NCBI GenBank assembly: GCA_005503065.1 | Contig: SCOE01000004.1 | Location: forward strand, 124,001 to 188,000 | Source of the DNA: Comamonadaceae bacterium ALPHA2B | Lineage (GTDB): Bacteria > Pseudomonadota > Gammaproteobacteria > Burkholderiales > Burkholderiaceae_C | Direction: 5' to 3' | DNA: 64,000 nt | In this document: positions 44,479 through 53,408 of the stretch, piece by piece | Layout of the letters: every line of letters starts with the position of its first letter | Position numbering within the stretch: position 1 is the stretch's first letter | Notes under the pieces: model-generated | The model's input: only the letters and a program-made list of their open reading frames with translations | What the model was told of the DNA's origin: nothing | The model's database searches: none | Position numbers and translations under genes: made by a program

Positions 44479-44712
44479 ATGGGTTCCTTTTCCATCTGGC
44501 ACTGGCTGATCGTGCTGCTGATCGTCGTCATGGTGTTCGGCACCAAGAAGCTCAAGAACATGGGCTCCGACCTGGGCGGCGCCGTCAAGGGCTTCAAGGA
44601 CGGCATGAAGGACGGCCAGTCCGACACGCCCGCCACGCCGCCCCAGCAGGTGACCGGCAACCCGGCCGCCGACAAGTCGACCATCGACGTCGAAGCACGT
44701 CAGAAGTCCTGA
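44479..44712 (+). CDS. tatA: Twin-arginine translocase subunit TatA
   Basis: A 77-residue protein: short N-terminus GSFSIWHW, one membrane helix (about 8-20), the [24 protein letters not shown] amphipathic helix, then a disordered acidic tail. TatA oligomers form the passage for folded proteins. First of tatABC. Confidence 0.95.
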   Translation: MGSFSIWHWLIVLLIVVMVFGTKKLKNMGSDLGGAVKGFKDGMKDGQSDTPATPPQQVTGNPAADKSTIDVEARQKS

Positions 44713-44738
44713 TTCCTCCGGCCTGAGTCCGCGCACCC

Positions 44739-45209
44739 GTGATCGACCTCGGCATTTCCAAGATGGCGCTGATCGGCGCGGTGGCGCTGATCGTCATCGG
44801 CCCCGAGAAGCTGCCGCGCGTGGCCCGCACCGTGGGCACGCTGCTGGGCAAGGCGCAGCGCTACGTCAACGACGTCAAGGCCGAGGTCAACCGCTCGATG
44901 GAGCTGGACGAGCTGCGCAAGATGAAGGACACGGTCGAAGGCGCCGCCCGCGACGTGGAGCAGAGCGTCCGCAGCAACGCCCACGAGGTCGAGCAGCACC
45001 TCTCGGGCCTGGACACCGACACGGCCGCGTCCACCGTGGCCGGCATCGAGGCTGCCCCGGTCTACCCCGAGTACAAGCACCCGCGCAAGAATTGGCGCCT
45101 CAAGCAGGGCGCGGTTCCCCACTGGTACAAGGCGCGCAACGGCGTGCGCACGCGGACGCTGTCCGGCGCTGCGCGCGTCGCCCGTTACCGTCCGCACAAG
45201 TTTAACTAG
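44739..45209 (+). CDS. tatB: Twin-arginine translocase subunit TatB
   Basis: A 156-residue protein with membrane helix [23 protein letters not shown] and a long amphipathic/coiled-coil region ([22 protein letters not shown]). With TatC it forms the signal-peptide receptor. The GTG start gives the family N-terminus MIDLG. The tail has a basic, aromatic segment ([19 protein letters not shown]) not present in enteric TatB. Confidence 0.94.
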   Translation: MIDLGISKMALIGAVALIVIGPEKLPRVARTVGTLLGKAQRYVNDVKAEVNRSMELDELRKMKDTVEGAARDVEQSVRSNAHEVEQHLSGLDTDTAASTVAGIEAAPVYPEYKHPRKNWRLKQGAVPHWYKARNGVRTRTLSGAARVARYRPHKFN

Positions 45210-45281
45210 CGCCTGCCGCGCACCGGCTGCCGGCGATCCTCCCACCCGCCCCGGACCTCGGCCCTGCGGCATTTCCCCTCG

Positions 45282-46088
45282 ATGGCTGATTCCGATCCCC
45301 CCAACAAAGAAGACGAGCTGGCCGGCACCGAGCAGCCCTTCGTCGCGCACCTCATGGAGCTGCGCGACCGGCTGCTCTACTGCATCTACGGCATGGCCAT
45401 CGCCGCCATCCTGCTGGCCATCTGGCCCGGCCCCAGCGGCCTGATCGACTGGGTGGCCGTGCCGATCCGGCACCACATGCCGCCCGACGCCAAGCTGATC
45501 GCGGTGGGGGTGTTCTCGCCCTTCTTCGTGCCGCTGAAGGTGCTGATGATGGCGTCGGTGCTGCTGGCGCTGCCCTGGCTCATGTACCAGTGCTGGATGT
45601 TCGTCGCGCCGGGCCTGTACAGCCACGAGAAGAAGTTCGCGCTGCCGCTCATCATCTTCGGCAGCTTCCTGGCCTATGCCGGCATCGCCTTCGTGCAGTT
45701 CTTCGTGCTGGACAAGATGTTCGGTTTCATCCAGAAGTTCACGCCCGAGTCGGTGGCGGCCACGCCCGACATCTCTTCGTACGTCGAGTCGATCCTCTCG
45801 CTCTACCTGGCCTTCGGCGTCGCCTTCCAGGTGCCGATCGTGGTGATGCTGCTGGTTCGATTCGAAATGGTCACGATCGAGAAGCTGCGCTCCTTCCGCG
45901 GCTACTTCATCGTGGTGGCCTTCGTCGTGGCCGCGGTGCTCACGCCGCCCGACGTGGTGTCGCAGCTGGCGCTGGCCGTTCCGATGTGCCTGCTGTACGA
46001 GGTCGGGATCCTCGGCGCGCAATACTTCGTGCGGGCCACCAAGCGGCCCGAAGACGAGGCCGAGGGCGCGGATTCGACGCCTTCCTGA
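45282..46088 (+). CDS. tatC: Sec-independent translocase subunit TatC
   Basis: A 268-residue protein with six membrane helices. The N-terminal PFVAHLMELRDRLLYCIYGM and FSPFFVPLKVLMMASVLLALPW are signature regions; LTPPDVVSQLALAVPMCLLYEVGI closes the core. It recognises twin-arginine signals with TatB. A strong terminator follows. Confidence 0.97.
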   Translation: MADSDPPNKEDELAGTEQPFVAHLMELRDRLLYCIYGMAIAAILLAIWPGPSGLIDWVAVPIRHHMPPDAKLIAVGVFSPFFVPLKVLMMASVLLALPWLMYQCWMFVAPGLYSHEKKFALPLIIFGSFLAYAGIAFVQFFVLDKMFGFIQKFTPESVAATPDISSYVESILSLYLAFGVAFQVPIVVMLLVRFEMVTIEKLRSFRGYFIVVAFVVAAVLTPPDVVSQLALAVPMCLLYEVGILGAQYFVRATKRPEDEAEGADSTPS

Positions 46089-46110
46089 GGCAGCACGCGC
46101 GCCCAAGAAA

Positions 46111-46137
46111 AAAGCCCCGCAACGCGGGGCTTTCTTC
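46111..46137. terminator. Bidirectional terminator between tatC and the DegS-like gene
   Basis: AAAGCCCCGC (46111-46120), three-base loop, GCGGGGCTTT (46124-46133). T-rich on the plus side and A-rich on the other, so it can end both convergent transcripts. Confidence 0.85.
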
Positions 46138-46161
46138 GTATCCGGCGCAGCGGCCGGGCAC

Positions 46162-47328
46162 TCACTCGTTGGCGTTCGGCATGCGCCGCACCGGCGTGCG
46201 CGGCCGGGTGCCGGGCGTGACTTCCAGTTCCATCTTGTCGTTGCCGCGCTGCAGCTTGAACAGCGCACCCGTGCCGGGCTTGAGGCCCGCGACGGCGGTG
46301 AGCAGTTCCTGCTGGTTGCCGACCTGCTTGTCGCCCACGCCGGTGATCACGTCGCCGGGGCGGATGCCGGCCTGCGCCGCCGGGCCGTTCTGCAGCACGC
46401 CGGTCACGATCACGCCCTGCGAGGCCTTGACGCCGAAGGTCTCGGCCAGCTCGGGCGACAGGTCGTTCGGCTCCACACCGATCCAGCCGCGCGTGACCTG
46501 GCCGTCCTTCACGATGCCCTCGAGCACCTGCTTGGCGGTCGACACCGGAATCGCGAAGCCGATGCCCATGCTGCCGCCGGAGCGCGAATAGATGGCGGTG
46601 TTGATGCCTTCGAGGTTGCCGTTGATGTCGATCAGCGCGCCGCCCGAGTTGCCGGGATTGATGGCGGCATCGGTCTGGATGAAGTTCTCGAAGGTGTTGA
46701 TGCCCAGCTGGTTGCGGCCCAGCGCGGAGACGATGCCGCTGGTCACGGTCTGGCCCACGCCGAAGGGGTTGCCGATGGCCAGCACCTGGTCGCCGACCTG
46801 CAGGGCGTCGGAGTTGCCCAGCACGATCACCGGCAACTTGTCGAGCTGGATGCGGATCACGGCCAGGTCGGTGTCGGGGTCGGTGCCGATGAGCTTGCCG
46901 CTGGCATGGCGGCCGTCGTTGAGCGTGACCTCGATCTCGTCCGCGCCCTCGACCACGTGGTTGTTGGTCAGGATGTAGCCGTCGGCGCTCACGATCACGC
47001 CGCTGCCCAGGCCGACCTGCGGCTGGGTCTCGTCCTGGTCGCCGAAGAAGAAGCGGAACCAGGGGTCGTTGCTGCGCGGGCTGCGTCGCGCCGCCTTGCT
47101 GGTGTTGATGCTCACCACGGCGGGGGCCGCCTTCTTCGCGGCGGCACTGAAGCTGCCGGGCGCGGCGGTGGCCGGCCCGCTGTTCACGGGCGCCTCGATG
47201 ATCGAGACCACGCCGCCGAGCGAGGTGCTGCCGCGCTGGAACCATTGGGGCTTGAGGGTCGCGACCACGAAATAGGCGGCGAGCAGGACGGTGACGGCTT
47301 GGGCGAACAGCAGCCAGATACGCTTCAT
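46162..47328 (-). CDS. Membrane-anchored HtrA-type serine protease (DegS/AlgW-like)
   Basis: A 388-residue protein. An N-terminal helix (about 4-23) without a clear cleavage site anchors it to the inner membrane. The trypsin-like domain has triad His124 (TNNHVVEGA), Asp154 (DPDTDLAVI) and Ser228 (NPGNSGGALID). One PDZ domain (about 275-370: GVIVTGVLQNGPAAQAGIRPGDVITGVG) follows. One PDZ plus an anchor fits DegS/AlgW envelope-stress sensors rather than DegP, which has two. The frame stays open far upstream, but the ATG at 47328 gives the family N-terminus. Confidence 0.92.
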   Translation of the reverse strand: MKRIWLLFAQAVTVLLAAYFVVATLKPQWFQRGSTSLGGVVSIIEAPVNSGPATAAPGSFSAAAKKAAPAVVSINTSKAARRSPRSNDPWFRFFFGDQDETQPQVGLGSGVIVSADGYILTNNHVVEGADEIEVTLNDGRHASGKLIGTDPDTDLAVIRIQLDKLPVIVLGNSDALQVGDQVLAIGNPFGVGQTVTSGIVSALGRNQLGINTFENFIQTDAAINPGNSGGALIDINGNLEGINTAIYSRSGGSMGIGFAIPVSTAKQVLEGIVKDGQVTRGWIGVEPNDLSPELAETFGVKASQGVIVTGVLQNGPAAQAGIRPGDVITGVGDKQVGNQQELLTAVAGLKPGTGALFKLQRGNDKMELEVTPGTRPRTPVRRMPNANE

Positions 47329-47598
47329 GGGGGGTGAGGGGTCAGGACTGGGTCCCGCGGTGCGGGGAAGGGCCGGATTGTCCCTCAAGCCCGCCTCCAG
47401 AGACCGCGCGGCCGGATCGAGATTCGCGTGCCCGGCCAGCGCATACTGGTGCAAACCCTTAGCATGCGCGATCCGGACCGACCCGGTCCCGCGCGCTCGT
47501 CCGGCGCGGCCCATCCGGCCGCGCGGTCGTCGGGGCGCACCGATCCGCACCGCCGCCAGCCCAGCGCGCGGTTTGCGCACCCTTTCAGAACGCCTGTC

Positions 47599-48942
47599 AT
47601 GACTTCGTCCCCTTCCACGCTGGGCGGTGCCGCCGCGCCGTCCTCCCGCACGCTCACCTCGAGCGACTACAAGACCCTCGCCCTCTCGGCCCTCGGCGGC
47701 ACGCTCGAGTTCTACGACTTCGTCATCTACGTCTTCTTCGCCGCGGTGCTGGGCGGCCTGTTCTTCCCGGCCGACATGCCCGACTGGCTGCGCCAGCTGC
47801 AGACCTTCGGCATCTTCGCCGCCGGCTACCTGGCGCGGCCGGTGGGCGGCATCGTCATCGCCCACTTCGGCGACCTGCTGGGCCGCAAGCGCATGTTCAC
47901 GCTGTCGATCTTCCTGATGGCGCTGCCCACGCTCGTGATCGGGCTGCTGCCCACCTACGCCACCATCGGCGTCGCGGCACCGCTGCTGCTGCTGGCCATG
48001 CGCGTGCTGCAGGGCGCGGCCATCGGCGGCGAGATGCCCGGCGCCTGGGTCTTCGTGGGAGAACACGTGCCGGCGCATCGCTACGGCTTCGGCGTCGGCA
48101 CGCTGACCTCGGGCATCACGGGAGGCATCCTGCTGGGCTCGCTGGTGGCCGTGGCCATCAACACGCACTACACGCCGGCCGAGGTGGGCGACTTCGCCTG
48201 GCGCATCCCCTTCATCCTGGGCGGCGTGTTCGGCCTGGTGTCCGTGTATTTGCGCCGATTCCTGCACGAGACGCCGGTCTTCCGCGAACTGGCCGACCGC
48301 CGCAGCGTCGCGCGCGAGCTGCCGCTCAAGACCATCGTGCGCGAGCACCGCGGCCCCAGCGTCTTCGTGGCGCTGTTGACCTGGGTGCTCTCGGCGGCCA
48401 TCGTGGTGGTGGTGCTGTACACGCCCACGTACCTGCAGAAGGTGCACCACATTCCGGCGGCGCTGGCGCTGGAGGCCAACGCGCTGGCCACGCTCACGCT
48501 CACCATCGGCTGCGTGATCGTCGGCTGGGCCTGCGACCGCATCGGCACGCGCGCCACCATGCTGATCGGCTGGGCGGGCCTGTTCGTCACCGCCTACCTG
48601 TTCTACCGCGGGCTGCCCGGCACGCCGCAATCGCTCTTCTGGCATTACGGACTGGTGGGGCTGTTCGTCGGCACCATCGCCACGGTGCCGATCGCCGGCG
48701 TGCGGGCCTTCCCGGCGCCGGTGCGCTTCTCGGGGCTGTCCTTCGCCTACAACATGTCCTATGCGGTGTTCGGCGGGCTGACGCCGATCATCCTCACGCT
48801 CTGGCTGCAGCACGACACGCTGGCGCCGGCCCACTACGTGGCGGCGCTGTCGGCGCTGGGTTTCCTGCTGGCCCTGTCGCCCCTGGCGGCGCGCGGCCAT
48901 GCGATGCGCAGCGGCGCCGCGGGCACGACAATCGCCGCATGA
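47599..48942 (+). CDS. MHS-family MFS transporter (ProP/KgtP-like)
   Basis: A 447-residue inner-membrane symporter with twelve helices. The metabolite:H+ symporter hallmarks are GGTLEFYDFVIYVFFAAVLGG in helix 1, PVGGIVIAHFGDLLGRKRMF and LQGAAIGGEMPGAWVFVGEH. Substrates in this family include citrate, 2-oxoglutarate, proline and betaine; this one is open. The frame is open upstream to 47428; the ATG at 47599 gives a normal N-terminus. The stop overlaps the Nif3-like gene. Confidence 0.88.
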   Translation: MTSSPSTLGGAAAPSSRTLTSSDYKTLALSALGGTLEFYDFVIYVFFAAVLGGLFFPADMPDWLRQLQTFGIFAAGYLARPVGGIVIAHFGDLLGRKRMFTLSIFLMALPTLVIGLLPTYATIGVAAPLLLLAMRVLQGAAIGGEMPGAWVFVGEHVPAHRYGFGVGTLTSGITGGILLGSLVAVAINTHYTPAEVGDFAWRIPFILGGVFGLVSVYLRRFLHETPVFRELADRRSVARELPLKTIVREHRGPSVFVALLTWVLSAAIVVVVLYTPTYLQKVHHIPAALALEANALATLTLTIGCVIVGWACDRIGTRATMLIGWAGLFVTAYLFYRGLPGTPQSLFWHYGLVGLFVGTIATVPIAGVRAFPAPVRFSGLSFAYNMSYAVFGGLTPIILTLWLQHDTLAPAHYVAALSALGFLLALSPLAARGHAMRSGAAGTTIAA

Positions 48943-49712
48943 GCACCACGCGTCACGAGCTGCTGCACGCCTTCGACCTGCTGCTGGCGCCGGAGCGCTT
49001 CCGCGATTACGGGCCCAATGGCCTCCAGGTCGAGGGCCGCACCACCGTGCGCAAGATCGTCTCGGGCGTGACCGCGAGCCGGGCGCTGATCGAGGCGGCG
49101 ATCCGCGCCGAGGCCGACGCCATCTTCGTGCACCACGGAATCTTCTGGCGCGGCCAGGACGGCCGCGTCACCGGCTGGATGAGGCAGCGCCTGGGCCTGC
49201 TGCTGGGCGACGACGTGAATCTCTTCGCCTACCACCTGCCGCTGGACGCGCACCCCGAACTCGGCAACAACGCCCAGTTGGGTCTGCAATTGGGGCTGGT
49301 GGCGGAGCCGGGGGCCGAAGGGCGCTTCGGCGAGCAGTCGCTGGGCTTCATCGGTGGACGGGCGGACGGTTCGGCCTTCACCAGCGCGAAAGCGCTCGCC
49401 ACCCATGTCGAACAAGTGCTGAAACGGCCCGTAACGCTCGTGGATACTGCGCCAGGCGCTATTAAAAAGATAGCTTGGTGCACGGGTGGGGCGCAAGGCT
49501 ACTTCGAGGCCGCCATCGCGGCAGGGGCGGACGCCTTCCTCACGGGAGAGATCTCGGAGCCGCAGGCCCACTATGCGCGCGAGATGGGCGTCGCCTTCCT
49601 GGCCTGCGGCCACCATGCGACCGAGCGCTACGGCGCCCCGGCCGTGGCCGGCCATGTGGCGGCGCAGCTCGGGCTGGTGCACGAGTTCATCGACATCGAC
49701 AACCCGGCGTGA
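48939..49712 (+). CDS. Nif3-like dinuclear metal center protein
   Basis: A 257-residue NIF3/YbgI family protein. FRDYGPNGLQVEGR, AIFVHHGIFWRGQ, FAYHLPLDAHPELGNNAQL, FLTGEISEPQAHYAREMG and FLACGHHATERYG hold the dimetal ligands. Members are related to GTP cyclohydrolase I type 2 but the cellular role is unclear. The start overlaps the MFS stop (ATGA). Residues around LVDTAPGAIKKIAW are encoded by a copy of the dispersed repeat, in a region between conserved blocks. Confidence 0.92.
   Translation: MSTTRHELLHAFDLLLAPERFRDYGPNGLQVEGRTTVRKIVSGVTASRALIEAAIRAEADAIFVHHGIFWRGQDGRVTGWMRQRLGLLLGDDVNLFAYHLPLDAHPELGNNAQLGLQLGLVAEPGAEGRFGEQSLGFIGGRADGSAFTSAKALATHVEQVLKRPVTLVDTAPGAIKKIAWCTGGAQGYFEAAIAAGADAFLTGEISEPQAHYAREMGVAFLACGHHATERYGAPAVAGHVAAQLGLVHEFIDIDNPA
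49426..49474 (+). repeat. Dispersed palindromic repeat, copy 9 (inside the Nif3-like gene)
   Basis: Core GCTAT, TAAAAAG, ATAGC (49458-49474) is perfect; the spacer keeps CTGCGC at the conserved place; the distal arm is weak. Fully coding, reading AIKKIA. Confidence 0.6.
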
Positions 49713-50773
49713 CGACCTCTTCCATGGATCGCGGGCGTCAGCCCATCGCCGTCACGATTGGCGATCCGGCCGGCATCGGGCCGGAGATCATCGTCAAGGC
49801 GTGGCGCGACGCGCCGGAGCTGATGTGCGGCTGCTTCGTCGCCGGCGATGTCGACACGATGCGCCGCGCCGCGCAGGCCTTGGCGGGCCCGGGTTCGCTG
49901 GCCCTGCCGGTGGCGCTGCTGGACGCGGCCGTGCAAGCCTGGGAGGTCCCGCCGCATTGCGTGCCGGTGCTCCAGGTGGTGCAGCCGCCCGGCGAACTGG
50001 CGGTGGGCCGCGTGAGCGCCGAGGCCGGGCGCGTCGCCGGCCACGCGGTCGTCTGGGCGGCCCGTGCCGCCTTGCGCGGGGAGATTGCCGCCCTGGTCAC
50101 GGCCCCGCTTCACAAGGAGGCCCTGGCGGCGGCCGGCTTTCCGTACCCCGGCCACACCGAGCTGCTGCAGGCCGAAGCCGCCGCGCATCTGGGCCGCGCG
50201 GTGGCGGACGTGCCCGTGCGCATGATGCTGGCCAACGACGAACTGCGCACCGTGCTGGTCAGCATCCACATGGGCTTGCGCCAGGCCATCGACACGCTGG
50301 ACACGGCGGGCGTGCTGCAGACCATCCGCATCGCCCACCAGGCGTTGTCGGCCATGCTGGGCACGCCGCCGCGCATCGGCGTGGCGGGCCTCAACCCGCA
50401 TGCCGGGGAGGGCGGCCTCTTCGGCCGCGAGGATCTGGACATCATCGCCCCGGCCATCGAAGCCGCCCGGGCCGATGGCATCCGGGCCGACGGGCCGCAT
50501 GCGCCCGACACGGTGTTCATGCGGGCCCGGGCGCGCGGCGGCCGGCCGGGCGAGTTCGACGTGGTGATCGCGATGTACCACGACCAGGGGTTGATCCCGG
50601 TCAAGTACCTGGGGGTGGAGGAGGGCGTCAATGTGACGCTGGGGCTGCCGCTGGTGCGCACCAGCCCGGACCACGGCACGGCCTTCGACATCGCGGGCCG
50701 GGGCATCGCCAACGCCGACAGCCTGCTGGCCGCCGTGCGCATGGCGCGTGCGCTCTCGGCGCACGCGGACTGA
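49709..50773 (+). CDS. pdxA: 4-hydroxythreonine-4-phosphate dehydrogenase
   Basis: A 354-residue NAD- and metal-dependent enzyme of pyridoxal phosphate synthesis. TIGDPAGIGPEIIVKAW, TAPLHKEALAAAGFPYPGHTELL, GLNPHAGEGGLFGRED, AMYHDQGLIPVKYLG and RTSPDHGTAFDIAG are diagnostic. Start: GTG at 49709 overlaps the Nif3 stop (GTGA) and fits the tightly packed context; ATG at 49724 is the alternative. Convergent with mscL, one base between stops. Confidence 0.95.
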   Translation: MTTSSMDRGRQPIAVTIGDPAGIGPEIIVKAWRDAPELMCGCFVAGDVDTMRRAAQALAGPGSLALPVALLDAAVQAWEVPPHCVPVLQVVQPPGELAVGRVSAEAGRVAGHAVVWAARAALRGEIAALVTAPLHKEALAAAGFPYPGHTELLQAEAAAHLGRAVADVPVRMMLANDELRTVLVSIHMGLRQAIDTLDTAGVLQTIRIAHQALSAMLGTPPRIGVAGLNPHAGEGGLFGREDLDIIAPAIEAARADGIRADGPHAPDTVFMRARARGGRPGEFDVVIAMYHDQGLIPVKYLGVEEGVNVTLGLPLVRTSPDHGTAFDIAGRGIANADSLLAAVRMARALSAHAD

Positions 50774-50774
50774 A

Positions 50775-51203
50775 TCAGGGCCGCTTGAGGCTGTCGCGGA
50801 TCTCGCGCAGCAGCACGATGTCCTCGGGTGGCGCGGCTGGCGCGGGGGCGGCTTCCTCGGTGCGGCGCAGGCGGTTGATCTGCTTGATCATGATGAAGAT
50901 CACGAACGCGAGGATGATGAAGTTCACCAGGATGGTGATGAAGTTGCCATAGGCCAGCACGGGCACGCCGGCCTTCTTGAGGTCCGCCAGGTTGTTGGCG
51001 ACCCCGGCCGGCACCGAGCCCAGCACGATGTACAGGTTCGAGAAGTCCAGCTTGCCGAACACCAGACCGACGATGGGCATGATGATGTCGGCCACCAGCG
51101 AATCGACGATCTTGCCGAAGGCGCCGCCGATGATCACGCCGACGGCGAGGTCGACCACGTTGCCCTTGACGGCGAACTCGCGAAATTCCTTGAAAAAGCT
51201 CAT
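50775..51203 (-). CDS. mscL: Large-conductance mechanosensitive channel
   Basis: A 142-residue channel that opens under membrane tension during osmotic downshock. [43 protein letters not shown] is the invariant N-helix and TM1; TM2 is [23 protein letters not shown]; a cytoplasmic helix ends the protein. Length and motifs normal. Confidence 0.97.
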   Translation of the reverse strand: MSFFKEFREFAVKGNVVDLAVGVIIGGAFGKIVDSLVADIIMPIVGLVFGKLDFSNLYIVLGSVPAGVANNLADLKKAGVPVLAYGNFITILVNFIILAFVIFIMIKQINRLRRTEEAAPAPAAPPEDIVLLREIRDSLKRP

Positions 51204-51239
51204 TCGGATGCCTCGTCTGCTGCGTCGAAAGTGCGCGTG

Positions 51240-51245
51240 AGTATA
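51240..51245 (-). promoter_or_regulatory. -10 element of mscL
   Basis: TATACT on the minus strand, 36 bases before the mscL ATG; CTGGAC lies 17 bases upstream as a weak -35. Confidence 0.45.
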
Positions 51246-51292
51246 GGGGTCGACCCTGGGTCGTCCAGGGTGTCGCGCAGGGGCGTGTCGCG

Positions 51293-51322
51293 TTGAAGTC
51301 GCCGAATACGCTCCGCTACAAT
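51293..51322 (+). promoter_or_regulatory. Promoter of petABC
   Basis: TTGAAG (51293-51298), 18 bases, TACAAT (51317-51322), giving a leader of about 35 bases that includes GAGGA five bases before the petA ATG. Confidence 0.6.
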
Positions 51323-51364
51323 CTTGGGTTGACCCTGCAAGCCATAAGTACTTCGAGGAACCCC

Positions 51365-51979
51365 ATGAGTGACATCCCGGTCGGCCCGCAAAGGATCGAT
51401 AGCAGCAAGCGGACATGGTTGATCGCATCCGGCTGTGCCGGGGCTGTGGGGGGTGTGGCAACGGCCATTCCCTTCGTGAGTACCTTCGAGCCGTCGGAGC
51501 GCGCCAAGGCAGCCGGTGCCCCCGTGGAAGTCGATATCGGTGGCCTGCAGGTCGGCGAGAAGCTCACCGTGGAATGGCGCGGCAAGCCGGTGTGGATCCT
51601 CAAGCGTTCGCCCGCGCAGATCGCCGAACTCCCGAAGCTGGATCCGCAACTGGCCGATCCCGAGTCCAAGCGCAATCCGGCCGAGTTCACCCCCAAGTAC
51701 GCACAGAACGAGAACCGCTCGATCAAGCCCGAGGTGCTGGTCGTCGTCGGCATCTGCACGCACCTGGGCTGCTCGCCCACCGACAAGCTGCAGGCCGGCC
51801 CGCAGCCCTCGCTGCCCGATGACTGGAAGGGCGGCTTCCTGTGCCCCTGCCATGGCTCGACCTTCGACCTGGCCGGCCGCGTGTTCAAGAACAAGCCCGC
51901 ACCGGACAACCTGCCGGTGCCCCCTCACAAGTACCTGTCCGACACGCGCCTGCTGATCGGCGAAGACGGCAACGCCTGA
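51365..51979 (+). CDS. petA: Ubiquinol-cytochrome c reductase, Rieske iron-sulfur subunit
   Basis: A 204-residue subunit of the bc1 complex. An N-terminal membrane helix (about 18-38) is preceded by [11 protein letters not shown], a Lys-Arg variant of a Tat motif. The 2Fe-2S ligands are Cys131 and His133 (CTHLGC) and Cys160 and His163 (CPCHGS); Cys136 and Cys162 form the usual disulfide. First of petABC. Confidence 0.97.
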   Translation: MSDIPVGPQRIDSSKRTWLIASGCAGAVGGVATAIPFVSTFEPSERAKAAGAPVEVDIGGLQVGEKLTVEWRGKPVWILKRSPAQIAELPKLDPQLADPESKRNPAEFTPKYAQNENRSIKPEVLVVVGICTHLGCSPTDKLQAGPQPSLPDDWKGGFLCPCHGSTFDLAGRVFKNKPAPDNLPVPPHKYLSDTRLLIGEDGNA

Positions 51980-51990
51980 GGGGAGCGCAG

Positions 51991-53391
51991 ATGGCTGAAT
52001 TCAAGGAAATCTCCCCCAACGCACCCACCGGCGAGAAGCTGCTGAACTGGGTCGACAACCGCTTCCCGCTGACCAAGCTGTGGAACGACCAGTGGGGCAA
52101 GTACTACGCGCCGAAGAACTTCAACTTCTGGTACATCTTCGGCTCGCTGGCGATGCTGGTGCTGGTCATCCAGATCGTCACCGGCATCTTCCTGGTGATG
52201 CATTACAAGCCCGACGCGCAGCTCGCCTTCGCCTCGGTCGAGTACATCATGCGCGACGTGCCATGGGGCTGGCTCATCCGGTACATGCACTCCACCGGCG
52301 CCTCGGCCTTCTTCGTCGTCGTGTACCTGCACATGTTCCGCGGCCTGATCTACGGCAGCTACCGCAAGCCGCGCGAGCTGATCTGGATCTTCGGTTGTGC
52401 GATCTTCCTGTGCCTCATGGCCGAAGCCTTCATGGGCTACCTGCTGCCCTGGGGCCAGATGTCGTACTGGGGCGCACAGGTGATCGTGAACCTGTTCTCC
52501 GCCATTCCCTTCGTCGGCCCCGACCTGGCGCTGCTGATCCGCGGTGACTACGTCGTGAGCGACGCGACGCTGAACCGCTTCTTCAGCTTCCACGTCATCG
52601 CCGTGCCGCTGGTGCTGCTCGGCCTGGTGGTGGCCCACCTGATCGCGCTGCACGAAGTGGGTTCCAACAACCCCGACGGCATCGAGATCAAGGCCAACCG
52701 CGGGCCCGACGGCCATCCGCTGGACGGCATCCCCTCGCACCCGTACTACACGGTGCACGACATCTTCGGCGTGGTGGTGTTCCTCACCATCTTCTCGGCC
52801 GTGATCTTCTTCGCGCCCGAAGCCGGCGGCTACTTCCTGGAGTACAACAACTTCATCCCGGCCGACCCGCTGAAGACGCCCAACCACATCGCCCCGGTGT
52901 GGTACTTCACGCCCTTCTACTCGATGCTGCGCGCCATCACGACCGAGATGATGTACGTGCTCATCGCCTGCGTGGTCGGCGCTGCCGCCTTCGCCGTGAT
53001 CAAGACCCGCCTGCCGAGCTTCCTCAAGGCGGCCGTGGTGATCGTGGCCTTGGGCGTGGCGGCGATGATGCTCTCGATCGACGCCAAGTTCTGGGGCGTG
53101 GTCGTCATGGGCGGCGCCGTGATCATCCTGTTCTTCCTGCCCTGGCTGGACCACAGCCCGGTGAAGTCGATCCGCTACCGTCCGGGCTGGCACAAGTACC
53201 TGTACGGCATCTTCGTGATCAACTTCGTGGTGCTGGCCTACCTCGGCGTGCAGCCGCCGTCGCCGATCGGCGAGCGCGTGTCGCAGGTCGGGACGCTCTT
53301 CTACTTCGGCTTCTTCCTGCTGATGCCCTGGTGGAGCCGTCTGGGCGAGCCCAAGCCCGTTCCCGAACGCGTGACCTTCGCCGCGCACTGA
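51991..53391 (+). CDS. petB: Cytochrome b of the bc1 complex
   Basis: A 466-residue membrane protein with eight helices. Heme-ligand histidines sit in GWLIRYMHSTGASAFFVVVYLHMFRG and FFSFHVIAVPLVLLGLVVAHL; the quinol site has MGYLLPWGQMSYWGAQVI and APVWYFTPFYSMLRA (the PEWY-like segment reads PVWY). The ATG lies 11 bases after petA with GGGGAG upstream. Confidence 0.97.
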   Translation: MAEFKEISPNAPTGEKLLNWVDNRFPLTKLWNDQWGKYYAPKNFNFWYIFGSLAMLVLVIQIVTGIFLVMHYKPDAQLAFASVEYIMRDVPWGWLIRYMHSTGASAFFVVVYLHMFRGLIYGSYRKPRELIWIFGCAIFLCLMAEAFMGYLLPWGQMSYWGAQVIVNLFSAIPFVGPDLALLIRGDYVVSDATLNRFFSFHVIAVPLVLLGLVVAHLIALHEVGSNNPDGIEIKANRGPDGHPLDGIPSHPYYTVHDIFGVVVFLTIFSAVIFFAPEAGGYFLEYNNFIPADPLKTPNHIAPVWYFTPFYSMLRAITTEMMYVLIACVVGAAAFAVIKTRLPSFLKAAVVIVALGVAAMMLSIDAKFWGVVVMGGAVIILFFLPWLDHSPVKSIRYRPGWHKYLYGIFVINFVVLAYLGVQPPSPIGERVSQVGTLFYFGFFLLMPWWSRLGEPKPVPERVTFAAH

Positions 53392-53408
53392 TCCGGGAGC
53401 CGACCCCA

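Noticed and set aside
47329-48900. N-terminal extension of the DegS-like frame to about 912 residues
   Set aside because: The extra part is antisense to the MHS transporter gene and Arg/His-rich; the true start at 47328 gives the usual membrane anchor.
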